A stretch of 64,000 bases of DNA from Acidovorax radicis N35 (GTDB lineage: Bacteria > Pseudomonadota > Gammaproteobacteria > Burkholderiales > Burkholderiaceae_C). Under the pieces are notes generated by a model, which made no database searches, was not told the origin of the DNA, and saw only the letters and a program-made list of their open reading frames with translations. This document shows, piece by piece, positions 18,118-27,079 of the stretch; within the stretch, counting starts at the first letter, position 1; every line of letters begins with the position of its first letter. Made by a program: the position numbers and the translations under genes. The stretch is from positions 47,243 to 111,242 of the forward strand of contig NZ_AFBG01000007.1 of assembly GCF_000204195.1 (NCBI RefSeq), given 5' to 3'.

Positions 18118-19167
18118 TTAAGGTGCTCGGTGGCGATCAAAAAAGCGCACGTAACCTTCGTAGGCGAGGTCGGGACGGTCGTGGTAGCGAGAGTCAGCGT
18201 CGTAACTGCAGGCCTTGGCCTGGGCTTGCGTGTAGGCCTTGCATAGCGCAGGGCCAAAGTCGGGGTAGTGCAGGGCGTCTTGCTGCTGCATCTCAGCCAG
18301 GGTGAGCTGCCGGCCTACCACGGGGCTGTCATAGCGCAGATGCACAGCCGGGGCATTGCGGGTGACGTCGCGCACGGCGCTGCCGTAGCGGTCGGCGTTG
18401 GGGTTCTTGCGGTTGAACGCGCGCAGAAAGTCGTCCCGTGCGGGTTCGACGAGAAACCACTGCGCGAAGTCGTTGCCGTCGTAACTCGTTTGCGCGTTGA
18501 CCCCAAACACTGCGCGCACGCGGGGGGAGGTGAGGTGCGGTTGCAAGGCCGTCCATACACCGAGCGTGCCGCGTGACTGGCCCACCAGAAAGATGTTGCG
18601 TGGGTCGACTTGCAGCGCCGATGCATGGGCCACGAGGTAGTTCAAGGCCTGGGCAATATCAGTGTGGGGGACAGGGCTGTTGGGCTGCGTGGGTGCGTTG
18701 ACTACGGGATGGCGGAATTCCAAGGACGCAAATGCGTAGCCCCCGAGCAGCGCTGGTTTTAGCAGTGTGTCCCGCAGGGTGGCATCAAGTGCCTTTGTGC
18801 GGCCGTTGGGGTGGGCCCACACGATGAGCGGCGCGGTTGTCGCTGAGGCCGAGCCGGTTGCGGGGTAGAAATCCAGGTTTTGCTGCAGCGCTGCACCGTC
18901 CAGGGTGGGCTCGTTCCAACCCACATTTCCCCAGCACAGGGTGTCATGGTCTTTGTCGGGGCTGAGCGTGCGTGTTGCTGGGGCGGTGGGGGTGCACCCT
19001 GGGGGGGCTTCTGTCTGCGCTTGCTTATGAGCGAGGGGGGCGGCCGCGGTGGCAAAGCTGCCGTCATTGTCAGCGCCACCGCACGCGGCCAGGCCGAGTG
19101 CGAGGGTGGTGGCGATCAGGCGGCACAGTGTGGTTGCACACAGGTCGCGGGCGGTTGGTGGGGGCAT
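18118..19167 (-). CDS. alpha/beta hydrolase lipoprotein
   Basis: This 349-residue protein has a lipoprotein signal ending LAAC (Cys29). The catalytic core has IVWAHPNGRTK (oxyanion strand region), a nucleophile elbow VGQSRGTLGVW around residues 194-204 (Ser in GQSRG), and RAVFGVNAQTSYDGNDF after it. It belongs to the alpha/beta hydrolase superfamily, perhaps an esterase. It is the upstream gene of a same-strand pair with the glycosidase-like lipoprotein, so a role in removing ester groups from a polysaccharide outside the cell is plausible but inferred. The four Cys of the mature part may form disulfides. Confidence 0.8.
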   Translation of the reverse strand: MPPPTARDLCATTLCRLIATTLALGLAACGGADNDGSFATAAAPLAHKQAQTEAPPGCTPTAPATRTLSPDKDHDTLCWGNVGWNEPTLDGAALQQNLDFYPATGSASATTAPLIVWAHPNGRTKALDATLRDTLLKPALLGGYAFASLEFRHPVVNAPTQPNSPVPHTDIAQALNYLVAHASALQVDPRNIFLVGQSRGTLGVWTALQPHLTSPRVRAVFGVNAQTSYDGNDFAQWFLVEPARDDFLRAFNRKNPNADRYGSAVRDVTRNAPAVHLRYDSPVVGRQLTLAEMQQQDALHYPDFGPALCKAYTQAQAKACSYDADSRYHDRPDLAYEGYVRFFDRHRAP

Positions 19168-19568
19168 GGCGGACTCCGTGGTGACTCGGTGGGTCGCGCC
19201 ATTTCACGTGGGGAGCCGTTGAAGGAGTGTTGCCACTCGGTAACGCTGTGGCTAAAGATTGTGTCTAACTGTTGTACGCGCAGGTCGTCTCGCTGAAGTT
19301 TTCCCTGTGTTGCTGCAGCATCAATTCGCGTGCCTCCCCGGGAAAAACGGCTCGCATGGCCTTTTTTGGGGGGCGAGAGGCCGGGATAGGTTGACTGGGC
19401 CGCCTGTCAGGAAGGCCTGCACTGCAGGACGGCACTGCATGCTCCTTTGGAAGGTGACGATGTGGGGATAACCCAACAAATCGACCCCGGAGAAAGCTGC
19501 GACATACAAGGGCCATCGCCTGGCCCCTTGGATGGCAAAGCAGCAGGCAAAAACAGCAGGGTCAGGTC
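19168..19568. other. non-coding gap upstream of the lipoprotein pair
   Basis: These 401 bp lie between the start of the hydrolase lipoprotein and the end of the dehydratase gene, both minus strand. I see no gene with domain support; small frames here lack any recognisable feature. It should hold the promoter of the lipoprotein pair. GC is lower than in the neighbouring genes. Confidence 0.6.
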
Positions 19569-20561
19569 CTAATCTGCCAGAAACCGCGCATAGCGCGCCA
19601 GATCGACGTTGCCCCCGCTGATGAGGATGCCCACGCGTTCGCCGTGCAGCAACTTGCCGCCGTTGTCCGCGCCCGAGAAGGCTTGCGCGCCTGCATAGGC
19701 CAGGGCGCCGGTGGGTTCCACCACGATCTTCATGCGCTCGGCGAAGAAGCGCAGGGATTGCATCAGCTGTTCGTCGCTCACGCTGACGATGTCTTCGGCA
19801 TGGTCGCGGATGATGGGGTAGGTGAGTTCGCCCAGGGCCTGGGTTTGCGCGCCGTCGGCGATGGTGTGGGGTGTGGGGATGCGGACGATGTGCCCGGCGC
19901 GCAGCGACTGCTGGGCGTCGTTGCCGGTTTCGGGCTCGACGCCCACCACGCGGCACTGGGGCGCCAGGGCCTGCGCGGCCAGCAGGCTTCCGGCCAGCAG
20001 GCCGCCGCCGCCCACGCAGACGAACAGGTAGTCCAGGTCGGGCACTTCTTCAAACAGTTCCTTGGCGGCGGTGCCCTGGCCTGCAATGACGTGCGGGTGG
20101 TCGAACGGCGGCACCAGCGTCATGCCGCGCTCCAGCGCCAGGTGGCGGCTGATGGCTTCGCGGTCTTCGGTGTAGCGGTCGTAGGTGACGACCTGGGCGC
20201 CATAGGCCCGTGTGGCCGCCATCTTGGAGGCGGGCGCATCGGCAGGCATGACGATGACGGCGGGCATGTCCAGCATGCGGGCCGACAGCGCGATGGCCTG
20301 TGCGTGGTTGCCGGCCGAAAAGGCCAGCACGCCGCGCTCGCGCTGCTCATCGGTGAACTGTGCCAGGGTGTTGAAGGCGCCCCGGAACTTGAAGGCGCCA
20401 GTGCGCTGCAGGTTCTCGCATTTGAAGAACAGCTGCGCGCCGAGCAGTTCGTCGGCGGTGGTGGAGCGCAGCACCGGCGTGTGGTGCGCCATGCCCTTGA
20501 GCCGGTGCGCGGCGGCAGCCACGTCGTCGTAGGTAGGCGGGGTCACACTGGGCAGTGTCAT
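19569..20561 (-). CDS. threonine/serine dehydratase (PLP-dependent)
   Basis: This 330-residue cytosolic enzyme is a fold-type II PLP enzyme which deaminates threonine or serine to the 2-oxo acid. The PLP lysine is K58 in GAFKFRGA; the phosphate-binding loop CVGGGGLLAGS lies near residue 180, and ISGGNVDL closes the domain. The protein lacks the C-terminal ACT regulatory domain of biosynthetic IlvA, so it is of the catabolic/short type; threo-3-hydroxyaspartate ammonia-lyase and serine racemase share this architecture. ATG 20561 is chosen because GGAGG sits 8 nt upstream; an alternative ATG at 20576 overlaps that site. Confidence 0.88.
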   Translation of the reverse strand: MTLPSVTPPTYDDVAAAAHRLKGMAHHTPVLRSTTADELLGAQLFFKCENLQRTGAFKFRGAFNTLAQFTDEQRERGVLAFSAGNHAQAIALSARMLDMPAVIVMPADAPASKMAATRAYGAQVVTYDRYTEDREAISRHLALERGMTLVPPFDHPHVIAGQGTAAKELFEEVPDLDYLFVCVGGGGLLAGSLLAAQALAPQCRVVGVEPETGNDAQQSLRAGHIVRIPTPHTIADGAQTQALGELTYPIIRDHAEDIVSVSDEQLMQSLRFFAERMKIVVEPTGALAYAGAQAFSGADNGGKLLHGERVGILISGGNVDLARYARFLAD

Positions 20562-20650
20562 GGCGGCATCCTCCATCAGGGCGAAAGCGGGGCGGCGACG
20601 GCCCACCCCTGGGCGGCTACATGATAGCCCGTCAGCATGGAGTTTTGAGT

Positions 20651-20702
20651 AAAAATGGCCGCCAGCGCTTGTCCTGAAAGCGTGGGTAGCTATGAATTTT
20701 GA
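20651..20702 (-). repeat. short dispersed hairpin element, copy 4 (reverse)
   Basis: It is in reverse orientation upstream of the dehydratase gene. It reads aaaaatggccgccagcgctt, then gtcctgaaagcgtgggtagc, then tatgaatttt. The reverse-orientation consensus GGCC-CAGCGCTTG-AAGCG-GTAGCTAT is clear, and it is nearly the same in its first 15 bases as the sequence inside ansA. Confidence 0.8.
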
Positions 20703-20770
20703 TGGTTTGGCGCGCGCGCATCAGCGCAGGTGCCCTGCCATGCCCAGGCCCGCCTCGCGGGCCGAGCCCC

Positions 20771-21043
20771 TTAGAACGTGTTCACGATCTCCCAGGAGTC
20801 GCGCAGCGGCCTTGGCGGGATGGGATGCTAGGCGCGGTGCGCAGCCAATAGCTCGGCTATTGGCAAGCGCCGCAACGCCGCAGACCGCCCGCCAAGACCG
20901 CTGCCCGAAGGGTTGGAGCGAAATCGGGCGATTGGAAGCCCCGGCTGCTTGCATGGGCATGAGCCCATGCGGCGCATCCGAAGCATCCACTCATCCCGAT
21001 TGCGCTCCAATGCGACCCCTGCGAGATCGTGAACACGTTCTTA
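20771..21043. repeat. palindromic element A with 19-bp terminal inverted repeats
   Basis: The element is about 270 bp and bounded by AGAACGTGTTCACGATCTC (20773-20791) and its exact reverse complement (21023-21041), a MITE-like layout. TTA/TAAG sequences sit at both ends as a possible target duplication. Inside, CCAATAGC (20845-20852) and GCTATTGG (20856-20863) form a hairpin in a core (about 20817-20892) that matches, in reverse orientation, the core of the elements at 24.6 and 29.7 kb. No transposase is encoded. Its right end overlaps the stop codon of the adjacent isomerase gene. Confidence 0.85.
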
Positions 21044-21886
21044 GCCCAGCTCGCTGAACCGCTGCAGCGGCGTGAGCGCCGGGAAGTCGCCCGCGCGCTT
21101 TTGTTTCATGGCCGTGACGGACTCGCGCACATGCTGGTTGCTCCAGATGGCGCCCTGCAGCCAGCCCATCTGGCGCAGGCTGTCTTCCACCGAATGGTCG
21201 CGCGCGTAGTTCACGGCCTGTTTGGTGCCCCAGATGGCCACGGGCGGCTTGCTGGCGATCTCTTGTGCGCATTGCAAGGCAGCGGCGAGCATCGCTTCTT
21301 GGGTCTCGAACACTTCGTTGACCAGGCCGTAGCCCAGGGCCCTGGCGGCGCTCAGGCGGCGGCCGGTGTAGGCCAGCTCCTTGACCACACCCAGCGGGAT
21401 GAGCTTGGGCAGGCGCTGCAGCGTGCCCACGTCGGCCACCATGCCGATGTTGATCTCCTGGATGCAGAAGAACGCGTCGGCCGTGGCGTAGCGCACGCAG
21501 GCGGCGGTGACCATGTCCACCGCGCCGCCAATGCAGCCGCCCTGGATGGCCATGATGACGGGGATGCGCAGGCTTTCGATGCGAGTGAAGGTGGCCTGCA
21601 TGTCGGTCAGCAGGTCAAAGATGGCGGCGCGGCCCTCGGGGCTCTGGTCGTCCATGGTGATGGCACCGCCGAAGGTCTCCAGCGCCATGCCCGCGCTGAA
21701 ATGTTTGCCGGTGCTGCTGATAACCAGCGCCCGCGCCTCGCCCGATTTGTTCAGCTGGGCCAGCACCTCGTCCAGCTCTCGCCAGAAGGTGGGGTGCATG
21801 GTGTTCATGGCCTCGGGGCGGTTCAGCACCAGGTGGGCGACATGGTGGGTGATGCTGAGGGTGAAGCAGGTGGGGGTGGTGTTCAT
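21041..21886 (-). CDS. crotonase-family protein, dienoyl-CoA isomerase-like
   Basis: This 281-residue enzyme has the crotonase fold. GKHFSAGMALETFGG carries the first oxyanion-hole region and QGGCIGGAVDMVTAACVRYAT the second. Three acidic residues sit where those of delta3,5-delta2,4-dienoyl-CoA isomerase (ECH1) lie: Asp in GGAVDMV, Glu in CIQEINIG and Asp in MVADVGTLQRLP; the last stretch is very ECH1-like. It would act in oxidation of unsaturated fatty acids. The stop codon TAA (21041-21043) overlaps the end of palindromic element A, which may have set the current C-terminus. It is a lone gene with no other beta-oxidation genes beside it. Confidence 0.88.
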   Translation of the reverse strand: MNTTPTCFTLSITHHVAHLVLNRPEAMNTMHPTFWRELDEVLAQLNKSGEARALVISSTGKHFSAGMALETFGGAITMDDQSPEGRAAIFDLLTDMQATFTRIESLRIPVIMAIQGGCIGGAVDMVTAACVRYATADAFFCIQEINIGMVADVGTLQRLPKLIPLGVVKELAYTGRRLSAARALGYGLVNEVFETQEAMLAAALQCAQEIASKPPVAIWGTKQAVNYARDHSVEDSLRQMGWLQGAIWSNQHVRESVTAMKQKRAGDFPALTPLQRFSELG

Positions 21887-21942
21887 GGGCTGTCACTGTA
21901 GACCCGCTGGCCCACCCGGGGTCGTCGCCTGGGTGACTTTGG

Positions 21943-21992
21943 GTATTTTTGGCCGCTGGCGCTTGTCTGGTAAGCGCTTCAAGCTATAAAAA
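21943..21992 (-). repeat. short dispersed hairpin element, copy 5 (reverse)
   Basis: It lies upstream of the isomerase gene and downstream of the glycine-rich gene. It reads gtatttttggccgctggcgc, then ttgtctggtaagcgcttcaa, then gctataaaaaaagg. The hairpin arms GCGCTT and AAGCGC are present. Confidence 0.8.
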
Positions 21993-22050
21993 AAGGAGTA
22001 ACTACCGGGGTCGCCGTGGCTACGCGGTATTCCGCCGGAGCGGATGTCGC

Positions 22051-22869
22051 TCAATCGCCGCCGCCCCCACCGCAGCCGCCGCCATCGCCCCCTCCATCTC
22101 CGCCGCCGTCGCCACCACCGCCATCCGAACTCTCGGCGCCGCCGAAGTCGCCCGAGCTGCCGCTGTAGCTGCCGTCCGAGAAGCTGGTGCCGCAGTAGCT
22201 GTCGCCACCGCTACCACCCGCGTCGCTCTTGCGGGCGATGTCGGAACAGTCGGGCACGTAGGTGAAGCCGCCCGCAATGGCGAACTTGGCATCCAGCGCA
22301 AACAGCAGGGGCAGGCGGCTGGGGGCCTTGGGGTCGATGGATTCCTCCTTGCACACCCAGTACCAGCAGCGGCGCAGGCCGTCGTTGTGGCGCGCCTTTT
22401 TGCCCAGCGCCTCGGCCGGGGTGTGGTGCAAGAAGAAGCCCAGGGCGTTGTGGCACCAGGCTTTGTAGGCCTGGGTGTGCAGGATGAACTCATGCCACAG
22501 CACATCGACCGCCTTGGAGGGCATGGCCACAAACTGCTTGTTGCCGCGCAGGCAGGCCATGAAGAACTGGCGCAGGCCGCGTTCGACCAGCTCGCAATCG
22601 CGCGTGCTCAGGTGCGGGTAGGTTTCACGCAGCTTGCGCTGCAGAAAGCGGGGCAGGGGGGCTTCGCGGATGGTGCGCTGGCGCACCGCGCGGGTCCACT
22701 GGATCACCAGGGCCGTGACGACGACCGTGGCAAAAAAATACAGGATCCAGGGCCAGCGCAAGCGCCAGGCACCCGCAAAGATCCCGACGATGGCGGCCAC
22801 CCACACGCCAATCGCCAGCAGCACAACCTTGCTTCCCCACCACAGCAGAATGTTTTCGATGCGTTTCAT
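22051..22869 (-). CDS. glycine-rich membrane protein (GRDP-like)
   Basis: This 272-residue protein has two N-terminal membrane segments (about residues 14-34 and 42-60). The soluble part contains MPSKAVDVLWHEFILHTQAYKAWC near residue 115, which matches the conserved P-S-x-x-V-D-x-x-W-H-x-x-I-L-x-T core of glycine-rich-domain proteins; the WH and following H may bind metal. The C-terminal about 60 residues are Gly/Ser/Asp-rich and end in repeated DGGG units, with a Cys in the run. Function is unknown. The low-complexity tail may be exported or disordered; a GC-rich DNA tract encodes it, so its length may vary between strains. Confidence 0.85.
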   Translation of the reverse strand: MKRIENILLWWGSKVVLLAIGVWVAAIVGIFAGAWRLRWPWILYFFATVVVTALVIQWTRAVRQRTIREAPLPRFLQRKLRETYPHLSTRDCELVERGLRQFFMACLRGNKQFVAMPSKAVDVLWHEFILHTQAYKAWCHNALGFFLHHTPAEALGKKARHNDGLRRCWYWVCKEESIDPKAPSRLPLLFALDAKFAIAGGFTYVPDCSDIARKSDAGGSGGDSYCGTSFSDGSYSGSSGDFGGAESSDGGGGDGGGDGGGDGGGCGGGGGD

Positions 22870-23054
22870 CGTCCCTCCTTTTGTTGTTATGTGGCGATTT
22901 CACGGCAGTAATGTGACTGATTGATGACACTTTGGACGATGTCTTCAGATTGTCACGCGTGGATTGCCAGCGGCACCACCAATAGCTGACGGTCCGGCGA
23001 TGGGGCCGCGCTGGGGATGCAAGGCAGGGGCGGGAATCTGCGCCCCTGCCGGGT

Positions 23055-24575
23055 TCAACGCCGCTTGCTGCCGCCGAAGATGCTGCCCAGCACCCCGCGC
23101 AGGATTTCCTTGCCGATGGTGGTGCCCATGGTGCGCACCGCCGACTTGGCCATGGTCTGGGCCAGGCCGTCGCGTTTGCCACCACGCGGGCCGGTGGTGC
23201 CAAACAGCACGTCGTTGAGCCCGCCCATCAGGCCGCCGCCGCTGTCTTCCGTGTCGGTGGGTGCTCCTTTGCCACTAGCCGGCGCTTGCGCACTGGCTTC
23301 GGCCGCGCGGCCCTTGAGCTTTTCGTAGGCCGATTCGCGGTCCACCACCTTTTCATACACGCCCGCGACCAGCGAGTTGGCCACCAGCACCTGGCGCTGT
23401 TGCGGTGTGATGGGGCCGAGCTGGCTGCCGGGCGGCAGCACGAAGACGCGCTCGGTGATGCTCGGACGGCCCTTGGCATCCAGAAAGCTCACCAGCGCCT
23501 CGCCCACGGCCAGCTCGGTGATGGCGGTTTCGATATCGAGGCCCGGCTTTTGCCGCATGGTGGTTGCCGTCGCTTTGACGGCCTTCTGGTCGCGCGGGGT
23601 GAAGGCCCGCAGCGCATGCTGCACACGGTTGCCCAGCTGGGCCAGCACGCTATCGGGGATATCGAGCGGGTTCTGCGTCACGAAGTAAACCCCGACGCCC
23701 TTGGAGCGCACCAGGCGCACCACGAGTTCGATGCGCTCCACCAGCACCTTGGGCGCCTCGTTGAACAACAGGTGGGCCTCGTCGAAGAAGAACACCAGTT
23801 TGGGCTGCTCGGGATCGCCAATCTCGGGCAGTTGCTCGAACAGCTCCGACAGCATCCACAGCAAGAACGTGGCGTACAGGCGCGGCGAATTCATGAGCTT
23901 GTCGGCCGCCAGGATGTTGACCACGCCATGACCGTCCACCGTCTGCATGAAGTCCTGGATGTTGAGCATGGGCTCGCCGAAGAACTGCGTGCCGCCCTGC
24001 TGCTCGATCTGCAGCAGCCCGCGCTGGATGGCGCCCACGCTGGCGGCGCTCACGTTGCCGTACTCGGTGGTGAACTCTTTGGCGTTGTCGCCCACGTACT
24101 GCAGCATGGCGCGCAGGTCTTTGAGGTCCAGCAGCAGCATGCCGTTGTCGTCGGCGATCTTGAACACCAGGTTGAGCACACCCAGCTGGGTCTCGTTCAG
24201 GTTGAGCATGCGGCCCAGCAGCAGCGGGCCCATGTCGGACACCGTGGCGCGCACCGGGTGGCCCTGTTCGCCAAACACGTCCCACAGTGTGGTGGGGCAG
24301 GCCAGGGGGGCGGGCAGGTCCAGGCCACGCTCTTTGAGCACGGCAGCCAGCTTGTCGCCGATCTTGCCCGGCTGGCTGGCGCCCGTGAGGTCGCCCTTCA
24401 CATCGGCCATGAACACCGGCACGCCAATGCGCGAGAAGTTCTCGGCCAGGGTCTGCAGGGTCACGGTCTTGCCGGTGCCGGTTGCACCGGTGATGAGCCC
24501 GTGGCGGTTGGCCAGGCCTGGAAGCAGGTGGCATTCGATGGTGTCGTGCTTGGCAATCAGCAGGGGTTCGGCCAT
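23055..24575 (-). CDS. yjgR: YjgR-family (HerA-like) ATPase
   Basis: This 506-residue protein has Walker A GATGTGKT (30-37), Walker [12 protein letters not shown] near residue 270 and an arginine-containing [18 protein letters not shown] sensor stretch, all typical of the DUF853/YjgR group of HerA/FtsK-type ATPases. The C-terminal 100 residues are low-complexity followed by a Gly-rich [14 protein letters not shown] segment that is common in the family. Its role is not established; a DNA- or polyphosphate-related motor function has been suggested for relatives. ATG 24575 has GAGGAAA 6 nt upstream. The gene is monocistronic with a palindromic element just upstream. Confidence 0.9.
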   Translation of the reverse strand: MAEPLLIAKHDTIECHLLPGLANRHGLITGATGTGKTVTLQTLAENFSRIGVPVFMADVKGDLTGASQPGKIGDKLAAVLKERGLDLPAPLACPTTLWDVFGEQGHPVRATVSDMGPLLLGRMLNLNETQLGVLNLVFKIADDNGMLLLDLKDLRAMLQYVGDNAKEFTTEYGNVSAASVGAIQRGLLQIEQQGGTQFFGEPMLNIQDFMQTVDGHGVVNILAADKLMNSPRLYATFLLWMLSELFEQLPEIGDPEQPKLVFFFDEAHLLFNEAPKVLVERIELVVRLVRSKGVGVYFVTQNPLDIPDSVLAQLGNRVQHALRAFTPRDQKAVKATATTMRQKPGLDIETAITELAVGEALVSFLDAKGRPSITERVFVLPPGSQLGPITPQQRQVLVANSLVAGVYEKVVDRESAYEKLKGRAAEASAQAPASGKGAPTDTEDSGGGLMGGLNDVLFGTTGPRGGKRDGLAQTMAKSAVRTMGTTIGKEILRGVLGSIFGGSKRR

Positions 24576-24595
24576 TTCGGGTTTCCTCGGGGTGA

Positions 24596-24758
24596 GGGAG
24601 CCTCTGCACGCGTCGCGCGCCGTGTGCATCTGCGGTCTCGGGCGGCCTGCTGCGTTACAAATGCTCGCAATAGCTGTGGCTATTGCTGCGCTTTGTGCCT
24701 GGCAGCCCATCCCGATCCGCGGCGCCCACTTTCCGCGCGAAGCGTGCAGAGGTTCCCT
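24596..24758. repeat. palindromic element B, copy 1
   Basis: The element is about 163 bp between the yjgR start and the yebC promoter region. It begins GGGAGCCTCTGCACGC and ends CGTGCAGAGGTTCCCT, imperfect terminal inverted repeats. The core (24640-24714) carries CGCAATAGC/GCTATTGCTGCG, an internal hairpin, and GCAGCCCATCCCG after it. It is clearly the same family as the copy at 29.7 kb. Confidence 0.85.
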
Positions 24759-24825
24759 GGGTTCAGCAAAAAGTAAAATCCACTGAGTAGATTAAATCAA
24801 TACACCAAGTACAGAAGGACTTCCC

Positions 24826-25545
24826 GTGGCAGGACACAGCAAATGGGCGAATATCCAGCACCGCAAGGGGCGGCAGGATGAAAAACGCGGCAAGATCTGG
24901 ACCCGCATCATTCGCGAAATCACCGTGGCCGCCCGTTCTGGTGGCGGCGACCTGTCTGCCAACCCCCGCCTGCGCCTGGCGGTGGATAAGGCCAAGGCGG
25001 CCAACATGCCCGCCGACCGCATCAAATACAACATCGACAAGGCCACGGGCAACGCCGAAGGCCTGACCTACGAAGAAATCCGCTACGAAGGCTATGGCAT
25101 TGGTGGCGCAGCCATCATGATCGATACCATGACCGACAACCGCGTGCGCACCGTGGCCGAAGTACGACACGCGTTCAGCAAACACGGTGGCAACATGGGC
25201 ACCGAAGGCTCGGTGGTGTTCCAGTTCAAGCACTGTGGCCAGCTGATTTTTGCCCCAGGCACGAGTGAAGACAAGGTGATGGAAGTGGCGCTGGAGGCCG
25301 GCGCTGAAGACGTGGTGACCGACGACGACGGCGCAGTGGAGGTGTTGACCGCCCCGGCCGACTTCGAAGCCGTGAAGAATGCCCTGGAAGCCGCAGGCCT
25401 CACGCCCGAAGTGGCGGGCGTGACCATGCGGCCTGAAAACACCATCGAACTGACGGGCGACGACGCGGCGCGCATGCAGCGGCTGCTGGATGTGCTGGAG
25501 GACCTGGACGACACCCAGGAGGTCTACCACAACGCTGCCCTGTGA
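24826..25545 (+). CDS. yebC: YebC/PmpR-family protein
   Basis: This 239-residue cytosolic protein begins [24 protein letters not shown], the family signature, from a GTG start with AGAAGGA 6 nt upstream. Three-domain length and the motif GEGAVVFQF-like segment (here [14 protein letters not shown]) fit. YebC proteins were annotated as transcription regulators; more recent work places some of them on the ribosome in relief of stalling. It is followed by purD after 114 bp, probably with its own promoter. An AT-rich stretch (24770-24810) upstream is the likely promoter region. Confidence 0.95.
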   Translation: MAGHSKWANIQHRKGRQDEKRGKIWTRIIREITVAARSGGGDLSANPRLRLAVDKAKAANMPADRIKYNIDKATGNAEGLTYEEIRYEGYGIGGAAIMIDTMTDNRVRTVAEVRHAFSKHGGNMGTEGSVVFQFKHCGQLIFAPGTSEDKVMEVALEAGAEDVVTDDDGAVEVLTAPADFEAVKNALEAAGLTPEVAGVTMRPENTIELTGDDAARMQRLLDVLEDLDDTQEVYHNAAL

Positions 25546-25659
25546 CCTTGCGCCTGTGGATCGCCGCTTTTTTCTTGCGCTGACTTGTTTTCCGACTGAT
25601 ATTTCCCCGAACCCCGCCAAGCAGCCCCGCGCTGCGGGCCGGGTTCACCAAAGGCTCCT

Positions 25660-26937
25660 ATGAAAGTACTTGTGATTGGTGGCGGCGGCCGTGAACACGC
25701 GATGGCGTGGAAACTGAGCCAGTCCCCCAAGGTGACCAAGGTGTATGTGGCGCCCGGCAACGGTGGCACGGCGCTGAACCCCAAGCTCGACAACGTGGCC
25801 ATCACCGACGTGCGCGAACTGCGCGTGTGGGCGCAGGCCGAGAAGATCGCGCTGACCGTGGTGGGCCCCGAGGCGCCGCTGGCCGCCGGCGTGGTCGATG
25901 AGTTCCGAGCCAATGGCCTGCGCATCTTCGGGCCCACCAAGGCCGCCGCACAGCTCGAAAGCTCCAAGGCCTTCTCCAAGGCCTTCATGCGCCGCCATGG
26001 CATCCCCACGGCCGACTACGACACCTTCACCGACCCCGCTGCGGCCCACGCCTTCGTGGACCGGCTGGGCGCGCCCATCGTCATCAAGGCCGACGGCCTC
26101 GCGGCTGGCAAGGGCGTGGTCGTGGCCATGACGCTGCAGGAGGCCCATGATGCTGTGGACTTCATGCTGGTGGACAACAGGTACGGCGTGACGCACAACG
26201 AAGGCGGCGCGCGCGTGGTGATCGAGGAATTCCTCGAAGGCGAGGAAGCCTCCTTCATCGTGCTGTGCGACGGCAAGAACGTGCTGGCGCTGGCCACCAG
26301 CCAGGACCACAAGCGCCTCAAAGACGGCGACGAAGGCCCCAACACCGGCGGCATGGGTGCGTATTCGCCAGCACCGGTGGTCACGGCCGATGTGCATGCC
26401 CGCGCGATGCGCGAGATCATCCTGCCCACCATCCGTGGCATGGAAAAGGACGGCATTCCCTACACCGGTTTCCTGTATGCCGGCCTCATGATCGACGCCA
26501 AGGGCCAGCCCAAGACGCTCGAATTCAACTGCCGCATGGGCGACCCCGAGACGCAGCCCATACTGATGCGCCTGAAAAGTGATTTCAGCGACGTGATGGC
26601 CGCAGCGGCCGACGGCAAGCTCGACCAGATGGAACTGCAATGGGACCGCCGCACCGCACTGGGCGTGGTCATGGCCGCCCATGGCTACCCGGAGAACCCG
26701 CGCAAGGGTGACCCCATCACCGGCCTGCCAGCCGAGGCGGACGATGCCGTGGTGTTCCATGCGGGCACGCAGCTGAAAGACGGTGTGGTCAGCGTGACCG
26801 GTGGCCGCGTGTTGTGCGTGACGGTGCTGGCCGACAGCGTTAAGCAGGCGCAGCAGCGTGCCTACGACGTGGCGCGTGGTATCCAGTTCGATGGCGCGCA
26901 ATACCGCCGCGACATTGGCTTCCGCGCGGTGAAATAG
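25660..26937 (+). CDS. purD: phosphoribosylamine-glycine ligase
   Basis: This 425-residue ATP-grasp enzyme ligates glycine to phosphoribosylamine in purine synthesis. The N-terminus [17 protein letters not shown] is the PurD hallmark; [15 protein letters not shown] and [15 protein letters not shown] give the ATP-grasp and substrate loops, and [13 protein letters not shown] carries the metal-binding Glu/Asn. Length is close to that of E. coli PurD (429). Downstream is hemF, separated by a C/G-rich repeat. Confidence 0.97.
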   Translation: MKVLVIGGGGREHAMAWKLSQSPKVTKVYVAPGNGGTALNPKLDNVAITDVRELRVWAQAEKIALTVVGPEAPLAAGVVDEFRANGLRIFGPTKAAAQLESSKAFSKAFMRRHGIPTADYDTFTDPAAAHAFVDRLGAPIVIKADGLAAGKGVVVAMTLQEAHDAVDFMLVDNRYGVTHNEGGARVVIEEFLEGEEASFIVLCDGKNVLALATSQDHKRLKDGDEGPNTGGMGAYSPAPVVTADVHARAMREIILPTIRGMEKDGIPYTGFLYAGLMIDAKGQPKTLEFNCRMGDPETQPILMRLKSDFSDVMAAAADGKLDQMELQWDRRTALGVVMAAHGYPENPRKGDPITGLPAEADDAVVFHAGTQLKDGVVSVTGGRVLCVTVLADSVKQAQQRAYDVARGIQFDGAQYRRDIGFRAVK

Positions 26938-26940
26938 CTC

Positions 26941-27020
26941 CCCCCTGAGTCGCCTGCGGCGCCTTCCCCCACAGGGGGATGACGCCCTCGCGGCGGGGCG
27001 GCCCTTGCTTGGCGTCCCTG
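26941..27020. repeat. C/G-rich dispersed repeat, copy 1 (purD-hemF gap)
   Basis: It begins 3 bp after the purD stop: ccccctgagtcgcctgcggc, then gccttcccccacaggggg, then cggcggggcggcccttgctt. CCCCCTG and CAGGGGG can pair to make a hairpin loop around the GCC-rich middle. The reverse complement of 38059-38133 aligns with it over most of its length. It could act as an mRNA 3' end for purD. Confidence 0.75.
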
Positions 27021-27079
27021 GCCTGGGCCGCGCCAGTTTTACCGGCAGCGCATGGCGCCGATGGCAATGGATAACTGAA

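Noticed and set aside
23264..23300. Possible further copy of the short hairpin element inside yjgR (ccactagccggcgcttgcgc)
   Set aside because: Only the CTAG-GGCGCTTGCGC part matches; the AAGCGC arm and the GCTAT part are absent, and the region is low-complexity coding sequence.
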